Of a DNA stretch of 64,000 nt, positions 49,728-60,943 are shown in pieces. Origin of the DNA: Rhabdophis nuchalis (taxonomy: Eukaryota > Chordata > Lepidosauria > Squamata > Natricidae); the NCBI GenBank assembly GCA_039707465.1, contig CM077644.1:221024962-221088961 (forward strand), in the 5' to 3' direction. Positions within the stretch are counted from its first letter, which is position 1. Each line of letters opens with the position of its first letter. The translations under genes were made by a program, and so were the position numbers. The notes below the pieces were generated by a model. That model had not been told where the DNA came from. It ran no database searches and saw only the letters and a program-made list of their open reading frames with translations.

Positions 49728-49974
49728 TTCATTAAACAGCTACATCACTTAGCAAAGGAAGTTATGGGCCCAATTTTGGTTGTAAGTCAAAGACTACCTT
49801 TAGATACAGTAAAGGCCTTTGCCATGGACTGAAAGATTTTGAAGCACATCACTCAGTTTCTAAAGTCTTCAGGCTCCATGTTACAGGTATTTTGTACAAG
49901 GTTAAAGTGAATCCATTTCTCCGTCAAGCTTTCTATATGGAATGGAACAGAAAAAAGTCTATTTATGTTTATGA

Positions 49975-50385
49975 AGATTCTCAGTCATCCCAAAAATGCT
50001 TTTTCAGGAGGCAACTGGGCTTTCTTGTTTTTATTCTTCTTTGAAGACATTTCCCAGCTCATCCAAGAAGCTTCTTCAGCTCTGACTGGATGGTGGGGTA
50101 ATGGAAGGATTTATATTCCTTGCAGACGGCTGGGCATTTGTATCCTTTGAGACAGTCATTGAGGCCTCTTGGAGTTTTACTTGTGTCCTCAGGGTCATCT
50201 GAGTAATGCAAATGGGTGTGGCGTCTTCTTGGCTGCAGGGTATTTTCTGCCATGTGTCTCTTCACTGTTGAAGGCAGGTGCAAGCTGTTGGAGAAGAGTC
50301 TCTTCTGTCTGCATCTCAAACTGAAGTGCAAATGGTTCCTGCAGTCTGCAATTTTTCTGGAAAGCCATCCATACTCCCATACCTT
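49975..50385 (-). repeat. Unclassified interspersed repeat X, longest copy
   Basis: Minus-strand frames read KGYKCPAVCKEYKSFHYPTI and LQEPFALQFEMQTEETL in different frames; the end GCTTTTTCAGGAGGCAACTG matches the foldback at 3974 and the copy at 9960. The protein-like strings do not match a family I can name; a 3' end of a Penelope-like element is one possibility. Confidence 0.45.
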
Positions 50386-50497
50386 TGGGTCTATTTACGT
50401 TGCAAGCATATGCTTCAAATTGATGATGTTGCGCATGTGGATACTATGACATGCAGTGCTTTCTTCCTTCAGATGCTATCCAACAAGGACATCAAAA

Positions 50498-51145
50498 TCT
50501 ATACAAATAAAAATGTAACAAGAGTTTGTTCAAAACCGCTAAACTCCGAAAGTACTGCACCGATCGCTTCCAAATTTTCACACAATGTTCCTTTCAAGTA
50601 TGGCACCAATGATATATATAGATTGTGTATATGTCACACCTGTGCCAGGTACACGCAATGGAAATGTAAAAAATTGTAAAAAAAAAGGTAGGTAGATGGA
50701 TACAGAGAGAGCAGTGGGCCACAGGTATTACGTCATCCTTTATGACATAAAATACTCCGTCCATAGGTAGGCAGGTAAGTAGAGGGATAGCGAGAGAGAG
50801 AGAGAGAAAGAGGGAGAAATAAAGTAGGTAGGTAGGTAGAGTGATAGAGAGAGAGAAAGAGGGAGAAATACAGTAGGTAGGTAGAGGGATAGAGTGAAAG
50901 GGAGAAATACAGTAGGTAGGTAGGTAGGTAGGTAGGTAGGTAGGTAGGTAGGTAGGTGGATAGAGAGGGAGAGGGAGAAATACTGTAGGTAGGTAGGTAG
51001 AGGGAGAGAGGGAGAAAGGGAGTAGGTAGGTAGGTTGGGGGTTATACGGTGGTTGGGTGTATGTGTGCAGGTGTAGATCTACACACAGATTGGTTGGCCA
51101 TTTAACCAGACTGGGCCACAGCAATGCGTGGCTGGGAACGGCTAG
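50498..51145 (+). mobile_element. Non-autonomous Helitron
   Basis: Begins TCTATACAAATAAAAATG after an A and ends GGGAACGGCTAG before a T, the classic Helitron termini and A/T target. The 3' hairpin GCCAC...GTGGC (about 51115-51132) sits about 9 bases before CTAG. The 648-bp interior is mostly a TAGG/GA microsatellite region (50763-51035) with no Rep-helicase coding. Confidence 0.75.
50763..51035. repeat. TAGG and GA microsatellite field
   Basis: Alternating GTAGGTAGG runs and GAGAGAGAG runs, with a roughly 50-70 bp higher-order unit (GGTAGG, AGAGAGA, GGGAGAAATA, repeated about four times), inside the Helitron. Confidence 0.85.
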
Positions 51146-53089
51146 TAGAAAATAATTATTCAGTTCTTTTTCAAATGATTCTTGCAAGACTGAGAAATTT
51201 CTGCATTCTGACTCCAAAATCTAGTGAGATATTAAGACAAGAATGCTAAAACATTGCCAAGTTTGAAGAAAAGTACAATAAGATACTATGCTCTTTGGGT
51301 GGAAAATACCAGAATGTTGTGAGATTTTTATAATTTTGCAAGCTGTCAGGGTTATCATATCAAAGAGTAACAAAAATATAAACAATTCCATCTTGAACAC
51401 AGCCTTTCGAGAAAATAATGTAAAAAATATATATCGTATATATTTAATAAATATATAAATGAAATAAAATGGGTCAGTTAATAGGTTTATTTTATGCATC
51501 ACCGATCTTTCACTTTTGATATGGGTGAACTTGAACCCTGTCCATTTTTATTTCGTGTGGAAAAAGAGTGAATCAGATACTGTCCTCAGTCCTTGCACAG
51601 ATGTCTGCTAGTTACAATTCACAGGTTGTTTTTGGCACTTGGGGAAGCACACAGAAGCAGCCTTTCTAAACACAGTTGCATTCAGCTGTTTATGGAGGTT
51701 GATCATCTCACAGTACAATGCTAATCAAAGTAAGACCAACTGTCCCTTACAGTATCAGCTGCTCCACCAACACAGAAAGCTAGACAGCCTTCCTTCTTTC
51801 TCTCTGTCTCTCCCTCTCTCTGTGTGTCTCTTTTGCTGGGTAATTAACAATAATGATGTCTTTTGGCTTGGCTTTGTTTCAGAGGCTCCAGCTTCTATTC
51901 TGTCAGATTCGGATGGACTCAAACAGATAAATATTAGGTGGCCTCATATCCAGAAACATGGTGGCCTGCTTGTGAAGGAGGCTAGCAAGCAATTCTCCTG
52001 TTAATCACCTGCTTCTTTTCTTCCTTTCACAGGGCAATAAACAACCTACAAGCTACCGGCCTTTTCTCTCCCCCCCCCCCCTTCTCTCAGCATAGGAAAA
52101 AGAGAAAAAGAGAAATAGATCTTCACAAATAAACGTAGAAATAATACCAGCTCTGCAGAAAAACAAATATTTGACCTTCAGGTTTTCAAATTAGACCTAA
52201 TTCCCCATCTTTAGCTAGAGAAACATTCTACATAAAGTTTATTCAAATGAACGGGAGAGGAAAACACAGACAAGCAATCTGATTGTGAGACATGGGGAAG
52301 GCAGGAGGAATTCAATTACCCAGAGTTATACAGCTGAATGGCTTTTTTTCCTCCCTTTGTCTGGTCATCAAACCTAATGTGACTATTTTAAACAAAAGAT
52401 ATTCAATTAAACAGACATATTTTCAATGAACTGTGAGCCTGTAGGTAAGTGGCAAGGTCGGGAACACACATCTAGTGGAGGACGTTCACCAAATATATGT
52501 ATTTTATAAATTTTATAAATAGTCTACATTGATTTCTTTTTAAAAAGATATATATCTTTGAGTGTGGGAGGGGGTTGAATGAATGCATGCATGTATCACT
52601 TTAAAAGCTACTAAAAATACAGCGAAGGATTCTTCATTTATTTAAAGGCATTCTTTCAATAGAGGGATGAATAATATATTGAGAAAATATATTTTGAGAT
52701 GAAATACTTTCATTATCAAAGTTTCCCCCCACTTCCCTGCTTTAAAAATCTGTGAGACTAATTTTACTCAGAATTTCTATCTGGGAATAAGTACTACAAC
52801 ATTTGCAAATATGCAACAAAACAATAATAATAATATAACAACAACAACAGCAATAAATTATGGCTCATAATGATCTGCTGAATTAGTTTTTCTTGGTGAA
52901 AGATATTTTTAGTAACTTATCTAAATAAGTAAACTTATCTAAAACAAACCTCATTCCTTCACGTTGTTTGAAAGTACGTTTGATTTGGTCATGTGGTAAA
53001 ATGACATTAATGCCAGTAATTTAAAGGTAAAATGACCACTTTAAAAAAGCTTCAAAGGTAGACCACATGGGTGATTTCCTTTCACTATT
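51146..53089. other. Unannotated sequence
   Basis: A C tract lies near 52070. The 121-codon frame at 51639-52004 has no domain I recognise and lies over a CT-rich tract. Nothing else was recognised. Confidence 0.4.
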
Positions 53090-53370
53090 GGGTAAGGTAA
53101 AGGTTCACCTTGCACATATGTGGTAGTCATTCTCGACACTAGGGGGCGGTGGTCATCTCTGTTTCAAAGCCGAAGAGCCAACGCTGTCCGAAGACATCTC
53201 TGTGGTCATGTGGCCCCCATGACTAAATGCCAAAGATTCACGGAATGCTGTTACCTTCCCACCATTGGGAAGGTGGTTCCTATTTTTTTTACTTGCATTT
53301 TTAATGTTCTTTCAAACTGTGAGGTTGGCAGAAGGTGGGACAAGTAACAGGAGCTCACCCCATCACACAG
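53090..53370 (-). mobile_element. Sauria-type SINE lacking its tRNA head
   Basis: GGTAAGGTAAAGGTTCACCT is the complement of an ACCTTTACC tail. CACTAGGGGGCGGTGGTCATC, CAAAGCCGAAGAGCCAACGC and ACTTGCATTTTT are body blocks of the squamate SINE. Similarity ends near 53370 at GAGCTCACCCC, before the tRNA-like promoter, so this copy is 5' truncated. Confidence 0.85.
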
Positions 53371-55948
53371 TTATCATGTTATAAACATTATCACTCGTGG
53401 GACAATTCTCAAAAAAGTTGTGACCTGGGATGGAAGATAATGGACACAAGTGCATGCCCCATTTTACATGTGTTCTTTGTACAAAACACATAAGAAAACA
53501 GCAAATATTTGACAGCATAGTTGTGGCTGCGATAGTGTCTTGTTACGTTCCTTCCTATAAATAATGTCTGCTCTGGACACATTTCAAATTCATGATTTTG
53601 ACTTACGCCACAACAATCTCCTCTTTTTCTTTCTTCATAACCTTTAAGATCTTTGAAGAACCACTCTTGGTACCATGACATCTAGATGGTTAATTTGGAA
53701 TAGCAAGCAACTGGAGAACAATTCTTGGAGATTAGCAACTGGAATGCCTTCTTTCCAAACACTTTTGTTTTGGGATTGAGCTTCCTTGTTGTCAGGGTCC
53801 GTTGTGAATTAGCAGATTAAACTTTCATGGGGTATATTGATGAAACATGTCCAATATTGGTATAATACACTAATGTATATTGAATCAAATTTGCAACCTA
53901 CTTATTTACCCTGATTTTTATATTCCACCTTTCCTCTGCGAATTCTAAGCAATGAAGGTAGAGATGGTCTCCTCAATTTTACCCCCAGAGCAACCTTTTC
54001 AGGGAGACTGGGTTACACGAAACTGACTAGTCTGGAGGAACTGCTGGAGGACATCAACCTGGGTCTCCCAATCCCATCCCACATTAATCACAGCATCTGA
54101 GAGTCAGTATGATGCTGCACTAAGAGCAGGAATTATCCTTCAATTATGAAGACAAATTGGAAGACATAATCCCATGCTCTGGACTCAGCTGTTGGACAGA
54201 AGCTGACATATAATTGTAACAAATTATTGAGATCACCTGGTATTTTTTTTCCAACAGTATATTTACCTCACTAGCTTGCCGGCTGTAGATGTGCTTTGCT
54301 TACATTATTTATACATTTCTCTGTTTATTACATTTTTTTTAAATCCTCACCTTTTGTGGAAATCAAGACATAATGCAAATTTTCCCCTTTCATTTTATTT
54401 TCACAACAACTCTACAAAGCCAGGTTGAGGAACAAGACACTACTCTCATCACATATATGCCATGAACAGCCTTGGGTTCTCTCTTACTAGATGGTGTAAT
54501 CTAAATTTATAGTTGCTATGGATGTGCAGCCCCTTGTATTTCTAACAGAAAAGACCTTTGAGTTACTGGAGTGCTCGTGTAACCTTTGTCTTCCATTCTT
54601 TAAGACAGTTAAGTCTTTTTGGGGAATTAGTGATCATCCTATGTATCTGCCCTCATTCCTGGAAAAAAGACATGTTTCATTTAATTAGTGCTAGGTAAGC
54701 ATTCCCACATCCTCCAAAGTACCTTTTGTGTCTTCAAATATAAAGTGTTTCATAGTTCGAATACTCAGCATGAATCAATGCATCCAAATCATATCTGTAG
54801 CTGTCAGGATGAATGAAACATAAAATGCAGCTGCCATTCATTTATATTTAATTTAAACTCACCCATCATTTCAAATCAGTGTTCATTTGAAAAATGTGAT
54901 TTTACTACTTTTCTATAGAGAGAGCTAAATAACAAATCAATAATATCCATAACCAGGCTTGCAGTATGCATGCTTTGAAATAAATATGCATGTACAAGTT
55001 TATGTCTTTAGTTTACATATTGCTACACATATAGTTAATCTTTTTTATGTCCCTGATCCAAAAACAGCTCTTTCAGTTGTTCTGTTGCTGGAGAATTGTA
55101 TGTTTTCTTTCAAGCCTTTCTCAGCTGCTACCTTTCCAGCATGTTACTCTGAACCAATAAATAATTCAATGTGCTAATTTGACAGATGACTCTCCAGGAA
55201 ACCCCCCATCCACCCACCCACCATTACCAACATCATTAGGCCATAATATGCATGGTGGGCAAAGACCATTCAGCAAATGTCCTTCACATATTTACCCTTA
55301 AAGAGCCTCACTTTGCACAATTAACTAATGAAGCATTATAGGTTCCCTGCTTTTCCTTGGCTCTTTCAGTGTAACAGCAGAAATAGAAGAGAAGAAACGT
55401 AGCTGGCTTTTCTCTCCTCCCACCCCAAATGTGGGCCTCTCTGGGACAACTACAGTCCTCTGTCTGGGGATTACAGGGAAAATTAAATGTTGTTACATAA
55501 TTATGAATTCAGGAATTATTCATTGTTTCTCTTGTAAATAGTCCAGTTGTCATATCCTACACAGTTATCATAAAGAAGAAAAAGAACTAGAGTCACATTT
55601 CCTAAAAATGTGAGCTGCAAAATTGAAGAGACAAATGAGGTATAATAGGAGAAATCTGGTGCTGTTATTATTTTTTCAGCAGATTTTAATTGTTATATTC
55701 CTTATTTCAGTTCCCCCTTTTGTTTATAAATGCCACACAGCCATCCATCTTGTAGCAAGCCCTGGGAAGCTCCAAAAACACAATATTAAAATTATAAAAA
55801 ACCCAAACGTATTAAAAACAAAAACAAAACTGGTGCAAAGTCAAGCTTCCAATATGCAGTCACCTCATCTTATTCCAGAGCTTGGGGAAAATGTGATTTA
55901 CGGAAGACTTAGGGTAAAGACCTGCCAAATGTCACGAGGTTGAGTACT
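53371..55948. other. Unannotated sequence
   Basis: About 2.6 kb without a recognised repeat end, exon or RNA gene. The longest frames lack domains. Confidence 0.4.
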
Positions 55949-56037
55949 CCATAGGACCATGATGGCGAACCTATGCCACATGTGCCAGAGGTGACACACA
56001 GAGCCCTCTCTGTGGGCATGTGCAGCATCGCCAGATG

Positions 56038-56935
56038 TTCTTATTTATTTATTTATTTTATTTTATTCGATTTATATACTGCACCTTCTCCATTGAAATG
56101 GACCCGGGGCGGTGCACAGGAAATTAAAACCAAACAAATAATTAAAAAAAACAATAAATAGATAAAAAGAATTAAATAAGAGCCTGTGCTAAAATTCCCA
56201 CTAAAAACCCAACGTCCATTTACGTATTTGGCAGAAGCTATGTAACAATAAAATCTAAACGATTAGGCAAGACCAGCTTTCTGAAAAAAGTATGTTGTGA
56301 GTGAACTGCGAAAGAGGGGAAGGTCCATGATAGTGTGAAGTTCGAGGGGTAGGTCGTTCCAGAGAGATGGCCCTGCCACAGAGAAGACCCTACCCCTGGG
56401 CACCGCTAGCAGGCATTAACCGGCAGTTGGTACCCTCAGTAGGCCCTCTCTGTGGGAGCGTATCGGACGCAGGGAGGTATGTGGCAGGAGATGGTCCCGC
56501 AAGTAACTAGGCCCCGAGCCATGGAGCGATTTGAAGATGGTAACAAGCACCTTGAAGCGCACCCGGAAGGCCACCGGTAGCCAGTGCAGCTCGCGCAGGA
56601 GAGGTGTTACATGGGAGTAACGAGAAGCTCCCAGAATCCCCCGTGCAGCCGCATTCTGAACCAACTGGAGCCTCCGGATGCACCTCAAGGGAAGCCCCAT
56701 GTAGAGAGCGTTACAATAGTCCAAGCGAGACGTCACGAGTGCTTGAGTGACAGTGCAGAGGGCGTCTCGGTCAAGAAAGGGACGCAACTGGCGTACCAGG
56801 CGAACCTGTTAAAATGCCCCCCTGGCCACGGCCACCACATGGTCATCCAGGGACAGCCGCGAATCCAGGAGGACACCTAAGTTGCGAGCCCTTTCTACGG
56901 GGGCCAATGAGTCGCCCCCAATAGCCAACGTTTCT
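56038..56935 (-). mobile_element. L2 LINE inside a MITE, TTTA-tailed
   Basis: The TTATTTATTTATTTATTTTA tail and GGACCCGGGGCGGTGCACAG 3' UTR are at the low coordinate. The minus strand has a 123-codon frame (56416-56787), [20 protein letters not shown] through SHREGLLRVP. The downstream FSVAGPSLW-type region is broken by frameshifts. The 5' end is truncated just after LAIGGD. Confidence 0.88.
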
Positions 56936-56989
56936 AGTTTCTGGTGCACTCACGCGCACCGGCCAGCTGGTCTTCGCAGGCACCATAGC

Positions 56990-57200
56990 ACTGGAAAATG
57001 TGCTGAAAACAGCCTGTAAATGCCCCCAAAATGACCTGGAAAATGGCCTCAAAATGGTCTGAAAAACAATCTGTAAATGGCCTGAAAAATGGCCTGAAAA
57101 TAACCTGAAAATGGCCTGAAAAATAGCCTGAAAACTGTTCAAAAATGGCCTAAAAACTTGCTGAACATGGCCTGGAAAATGGGCCCCAAAATGGCCCCAA
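56990..57200. repeat. Minisatellite of 11-14-bp units
   Basis: Units of the form GGCCTGAAAAAT, about 15 diverged copies, in family B interior sequence between the two inserted elements. Confidence 0.8.
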
Positions 57201-57296
57201 AACAGGCATGCGTGCACCAGCTAGCTGGTCTTTGGGTTTCCGGCCCTCCAGCACGTGTGCACGCACATTTCAGTTTGGGCACTCGGTGCTGAAAAG

Positions 57297-57585
57297 CAGT
57301 AGTGGGTTCCAGATCCTGTTCCAATGGATACAGTGGTAAAAGGCCCGGTGGCATGCACATGAATGTATGCATGTGTCTTACTGCCTCCATGAGCCTCCGT
57401 GATGCTCCAGCTGCTCAGCAGAGTGTCACACAGGCGTGCATGAAAGCAAGAAAGCCTTAAAAGATTGGTAATAAGCTCAGGCAGGCGAGTGGGCCCTCTG
57501 GAGCATCATACCGGAATGGTATCCGGTGCTCCGGGCAGGCTCCGGTATGCCTGTACCGGGACATACCGTCTGCAACCCACCACTG
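57297..57585. mobile_element. hAT-type MITE, family C, nested in family B
   Basis: Ends CAGTAGTGGGTTCCAG and CAACCCACCACTG. Flanks CTGAAAAG (57289-57296) and CCAAAAAG (57586-57593) agree at 6 of 8 bases. The interior resembles the 7054 copy. Confidence 0.8.
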
Positions 57586-57615
57586 CCAAAAAGGTTCGCC
57601 ATCACTGCCATAGGG

Positions 57616-58045
57616 CAAGGCCTTCCACAGAAAAGACACACTTCCTAGTTCTCATCAAATGGACATATTTAAGGGAAGGGACCAGAACTGTGCACACTCT
57701 ATCTGACCTGGTAGAATGGGTTGATGACCTTAGGCAGAGGCGGTCACACAGATAATCTGGCCCTGTGCTATATAGGGCTTTAAAAGTGATGACCAGTATC
57801 TTCAATTGCACCCAGAAAGAAAATGGCTTCACAACCGAGGTGTTATGTGGGCAAACCTAGAGGCACCTATCACTATGCACACTGATGCTTTCTGGACTAA
57901 TTGAAGTTTCCAGGTGGTCTTCAAGAACAGCCCCATGTTGAGCACTTTGCAGTAATCTAAACAGGATGTTATCAAAACATGAGTGATCCTGAACATGGCC
58001 TTTCAATTCAAATAGGGACACAATTGGCACACTGGATAATCTGCT
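57616..58045 (-). mobile_element. Old L2 LINE remnant
   Basis: The minus-strand frame gives FWVQLKILVITFKALYSTGP.YL.DRL and FSVEGLALW, the L2 C-terminal blocks, with many substitutions. Upstream parts near 57900-58040 keep fragments of RLDYCN and LRLLQLVQ-like wording. This is a much older L2 lineage than the 56038 copy. Confidence 0.7.
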
Positions 58046-58073
58046 CCATTATCATATGAAACATAGTTTAGAG

Positions 58074-58568
58074 CAGTGGTGTCAAACAAGGCCTGTAGGC
58101 CGGATGCAGCCCGTGAGTTGCTTAATCTGGCCCATGGGGGTGGCCTGGAAATATCAAAGGACTTTGTGCTTTTTTAGCCTCCCTCGCCTCCAGTAGCACT
58201 CTGCTGGCCAAAAACGGGCTGGGCGGAGGCCTCGTGGAGCCTCCGCGCAGCCCATTTTTGGCAGGCAGAGTGGTGCTGTAGGCTGGGGAGGCTGAAAATG
58301 AGGCATCACGGAGCCTCTGCACAGCCCATTTTCATTCTCCCTGGCCTCCAGCAGCACTCTGCCAGCCAAAAACTGTTTTCAGCCAGTAGAGTGCTGTAGG
58401 AGGCTAGAAAGGCAGAAAATGAGGTGCAGGGAGGCTGCATGCACCCCCCATTCCTTATTTTCGCCAGCACGGTGCTTCAGGAGGCATCCATCCCATTTTC
58501 CCCTCTGCTCCCCCCCTCCCCGCAGAGGAGAACTCCAGCCCTTGAAGAAATCCCGTTTGACACTCCTG
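58074..58568. mobile_element. hAT-type MITE, family A, exact target duplication
   Basis: Starts CAGTGGTGTCAAAC and ends GTTTGACACTCCTG. Perfect 8-bp flanks GTTTAGAG (58066-58073 and 58569-58576). 495 bp, GC-rich, with a direct repeat of a roughly 120-bp AGCCTC...CCCATTTT block. Confidence 0.92.
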
Positions 58569-58576
58569 GTTTAGAG

Positions 58577-58652
58577 CAATGTTTCATAATCTCAGTAACA
58601 TGCGGAGAGTTATAGTTCACATATCTTAAAGTGGCTGACTGAGAAACACTTG
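58577..58652. mobile_element. Short hAT-type MITE, family D
   Basis: Starts CAATGTTTCATAATCTC and ends TGACTGAGAAACACTTG. The left flank is the shared GTTTAGAG (58569-58576); the right side reads GTTTAGAA from 58652, overlapping the last G. 76 bp. Confidence 0.7.
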
Positions 58653-60892
58653 TTTAGAATATTCCTTTCTACTTCTAAGAAAAAGTAGGACAAACCTGTT
58701 GTCTTAGGTTGTACAGAATCTTGGAAGCAAATACCTCATACAGGTCTGAGTGAGATAATCCTCCTTTGTGTATTAAAACAGCCCTATCATTTCAGTATTG
58801 TGGACCATCAGCCTGTTTCAATGATATTATTTTACAATCTATTAGTGAAATAATGGATTATCTCACTATTACATTGCTTAATAGTGATGCTTTATTTAAA
58901 CTTATATTTGCATTTCATATGTATTTCAGGAATTTCATGACCTTTGTAAATGCCATACGCTAAATTATAATGGCTGAGTATGCCAACATTTCAATGTTGC
59001 ATTCTTTCCCATTCTTGCAAATAATTTTATTCATGATTCATGCATCCCTACATCCAATAGCAGTATAAAAGCAAATGAAGATGAAGAACTCACCTTCTTA
59101 TTGTTCCTGAAAGCTGCAGCTCTGCTGATCTTAATAATAGCATGTATGCACATATTTCAATTAAAAATGAACTCAATATGCCATCGCCCTTGCCAATCTC
59201 TTAATATTATATGATTTATATAATATACAGTATAAAAAGAAATCACATAAGGTTTTTCTCTCCCAATGGGTAGCAAATGTTCTTCTGAGATTGTCAGGAC
59301 TGGTAATGGGAGTTACTTAATTGTAATAGCTTCACTTCTACTTGGAAAATCTGTTGTAGGGGCTTCCTCTAGCAAAAATGATTACTGTACTTTATACAGA
59401 TAATCAGATAAATTTGAATGATAATCTTATAAAATTGATTATCCTCAATTCTGTTTGACATCTATCTGCATCGTTTAGAAGGCTTGCACAGTCCTTTTGA
59501 AGGCTATCCCAATCCCAAATTAGTTGCCAATTTGTTTTCCTGATGTTCTAGATAGATGTGTTGCCTCTGTCTGTGTACTGTTGTGGAGTAACAATTTCAC
59601 ACCCAATAAGCAGAGGAGACCAACAGGTAAAGAGAAAAAAGGAATTCTGCAACAACAGTTGGATTGAAATAATGAGGTGGTTACAGGACATAAGGCGTCC
59701 ATAAATATGCACAGTCTCATTGGTTTAAACTAACCTTTAGTCTTATATATTACTTATATTTTTACATTTTTACACCTAGAAAGTTTATTGATATAAAAAT
59801 AAAATTCTACTGGTGTAAAAAAAAAAAAAGAACAATCAACTTTTGATCTCATAATCATTGCAATCTGGTTTTGTGTTGAGTTGGCCAATATATTAAATTT
59901 CCCTTGACTTGTATTTTTTGCACATAGACAAACCTTTCAATAAATGTGAAATCTGGTTTCTTTTTAACTCCTGCTTTGGAACCAGGGACTCATCTAACTC
60001 AGCATATATCAGTAGTTAACTAATATTGAAAAGGCAGTGGCCACAGGGGAACAGAAGCAAAAGTCAACAAGGGGAAGGGTAACATGGTTTATATGGTTGC
60101 GGCTGGTGTCGCATTATCTAAAACAATGGCACTTACACACCACGATGGCCCGTAAAAACTCTGGACATGTGGCCTTTAAGAAAGAAAAGTCCTCAGCTCA
60201 TCCCACTTTCTCCAGTGGTCTTTTGTTAGTTCACAGCAAGGATCTGACTTTATGGCCTTGATCCTTCTGTAAAAGGAAAGACAGACTCAATTCAATTTGC
60301 CTCCCCCCCTTTAGTAATGAGGAAACATCCATATGAGCAAACCCCATGATAATGTACAACAGATGGGTAGTTTTGTGCCTAATTAGATTCCGGACAGCTT
60401 GTTTGCTTGTAGTAAATGTGCGTATATTTACCGATTTCACACTTATTACACCGACAACAGCAAGGCGAGGAGAAAACATGATTCCTCCTGCAGCCCCCTT
60501 TTAAGCACCCATGTAGATCTGCAGAACTCTTGATCAAATCATGACATGTAATTCAATTATTGTTGTCTATCACTTTCCTAGTAGATAAATGAATGTGAAC
60601 TTTTGAGTGGAGAAAATAAGGCTTGTTGTTATGTTCTTTCCTTTGTCTACCATATTGGCAAAAATCAAATACTATGCTTAAAAAAAAATCCTTATAGCCT
60701 TGGAACTTTTCTATTTGAAATGCACATTATGAAGACCTTCTTCAAAATACATTGTGGCTTCTTGCCTTTATCATGTGTTTGCTATTTACTTGCAAATTCT
60801 AATAACTCAGAATGGCTTCAATGTTTCCAACAATATATGATAAAGTGTCTTTCGAAAAAAACGTGTCTTTATTATTTTCCCCCAAGACATAC
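58653..60892. other. Repeat-poor sequence
   Basis: A short A tract lies near 59818. The 60290-60610 interval is unique and balanced in composition, including CCTAATTAGATTCCGG, and is a candidate conserved non-coding element on appearance only. No exon was recognised. Confidence 0.4.
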
Positions 60893-60893
60893 G

Positions 60894-60928
<35 letters not shown>

Positions 60929-60943
60929 GAAGAAGAAGAAGAG
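60893..60943. repeat. TTG then GAA microsatellite
   Basis: About 12 TTG units followed by five GAA units. A TTG tract also marks BovB 3' tails, but no BovB sequence follows. Confidence 0.9.

Larger units (their letters stand above)
48723..49799. mobile_element. Family E DNA element interrupted by two CR1 copies
   Basis: Starts CAGGTAGTCCTTAACTTATG and ends AAGTCAAAGACTACCT. Family E sequence occupies 48723-48976, 49091-49170 and about 49730-49799. Joined in that order these match the layout of the 21129 copy. The two gaps are exactly the CR1 insertions listed next. Confidence 0.8.
55957..57607. mobile_element. hAT-type MITE, family B, broken by two later insertions
   Basis: Starts CCATGATGGCGAACCTATG and ends AAAGGTTCGCCATCACTG. 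Flanks CCATAGGA (55949-55956) and CCATAGGG (57608-57615) agree at 7 of 8 bases, with TA at positions 4-5. An L2 (56038-56935) and a family C MITE (57297-57585) lie inside. The remaining family B sequence is about 480 bp. Confidence 0.88.

Noticed and set aside
50594..51217. 207-codon minus-strand frame with LPTYLPTY repeats
   Set aside because: A product of the TAGG microsatellite inside the Helitron, not a structural protein.
51639..52004. 121-codon frame considered as a possible exon
   Set aside because: No recognised domain, CT-rich low-complexity middle section, and no convincing splice-site pair.
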